A stretch of DNA of 64,000 nt from Parvibaculum sp963975745 (GTDB lineage: Bacteria; Pseudomonadota; Alphaproteobacteria; Parvibaculales; Parvibaculaceae), in assembly GCF_963975745.1 (NCBI RefSeq), contig NZ_CAXBIB010000008.1:90491-154490 (forward strand), read 5' to 3'. Under the pieces are notes generated by a model. It saw only the letters and a program-made list of their open reading frames with translations, made no database searches and was not told the DNA's origin. Below are positions 63,962-64,000 of this stretch, one piece after another. Position 1 is the stretch's first letter. The number at the start of each line of letters is the position of its first letter. A program made the translations under genes and the position numbers.

Positions 63962-64000
63962 ACTTCCTCCAGATTTGAGTAGAGTCCGTCACTTGAAGGA
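63946..64000 (+). mobile_element. Probable left end of an insertion sequence (IS3-type), continues beyond the window
   Basis: From 63946 the sequence reads TGACCTGAGCCCCTGAAC, close to the inverted terminal repeat form TGACCTGcnCCCC known from IS3-family elements, and goes on with CTCCAGATTTGAGTAGAGTC. The GHKL gene ends within this segment. No transposase is visible because the window ends. Confidence 0.4.

Overview
The window is G+C-rich, densely coded bacterial chromosome with alphaproteobacterial gene order. The evidence is the trpF-trpB-trpA-accD-folC block facing trxA-addA-addB, with murU-amgK-tsaE behind addB; the aroA-cmk-rpsA-sppA-ihfB series; an FnrL/FnrN-type cysteine motif; and a TIGR02300 protein. 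Two Baeyer-Villiger-type flavin monooxygenases, an acyl-CoA ligase inside a Liv transporter operon and a class I ferredoxin pair suggest a metabolically versatile heterotroph, perhaps Hyphomicrobiales or a Parvibaculum-like lineage. I cannot name the genus from sequence alone.

Layout. 1-6371: the 3' part of an RND efflux pump, an FAH-family hydrolase, RecQ helicase and an exported DUF3108-type protein. 6390-13240: a six-gene minus-strand operon (livH-livM-livG-livF-acyl-CoA ligase-livK). 13660-19835: an enoyl-CoA hydratase-like protein, a nitronate monooxygenase, a small membrane protein, two BVMO-type monooxygenases and an FNR-type regulator. 20186-30769: a compact chemosensory cluster (globin-coupled receptor, multi-PAS histidine kinase, CheA-REC hybrid, CheW, CheY, CheZ-like, CheB, CheR) with two very A+T-rich intergenic tracts, ending beside tRNA-Ala(GGC). 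31032-43382: housekeeping genes for aromatic amino acids, nucleotides, translation, fatty acids and folate. 43503-52305: addA, addB, murU, amgK and tsaE, chained by overlapping start and stop codons. 52417-53918: two PAS-type proteins. 53961-58957: a TetR regulator divergent from a probable catabolic operon (flavoprotein hydroxylase, SDR, 4-TM protein, exported FAH-like protein). 58979-64000: a lower-G+C accessory region with a Fic protein, a mosaic of palindromic repeats, a ferredoxin reductase/ferredoxin pair and a GHKL ATPase that appears to be cut by an insertion sequence.

How the genes work together. The Liv operon should import a small organic acid and activate it as a CoA thioester; the neighbouring crotonase-like enzyme may act on such thioesters. 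The chemosensory cluster has both arms of an adaptation and phosphorylation circuit (CheA/CheY/CheZ and CheB/CheR) fed by a soluble heme receptor, and no flagellar genes are nearby. The trp, acc, fol and add blocks are core metabolism and repair.

The most unusual non-coding signals are: a ~140-bp element present twice, in the same orientation relative to the stop codon of the gene before it, carrying three 7-bp repeats at exact 11-bp spacing; a perfect intrinsic terminator inside the first codons of sppA; a perfectly paired four-way-junction palindrome between two genes; and a probable IS left end that terminates the last gene.
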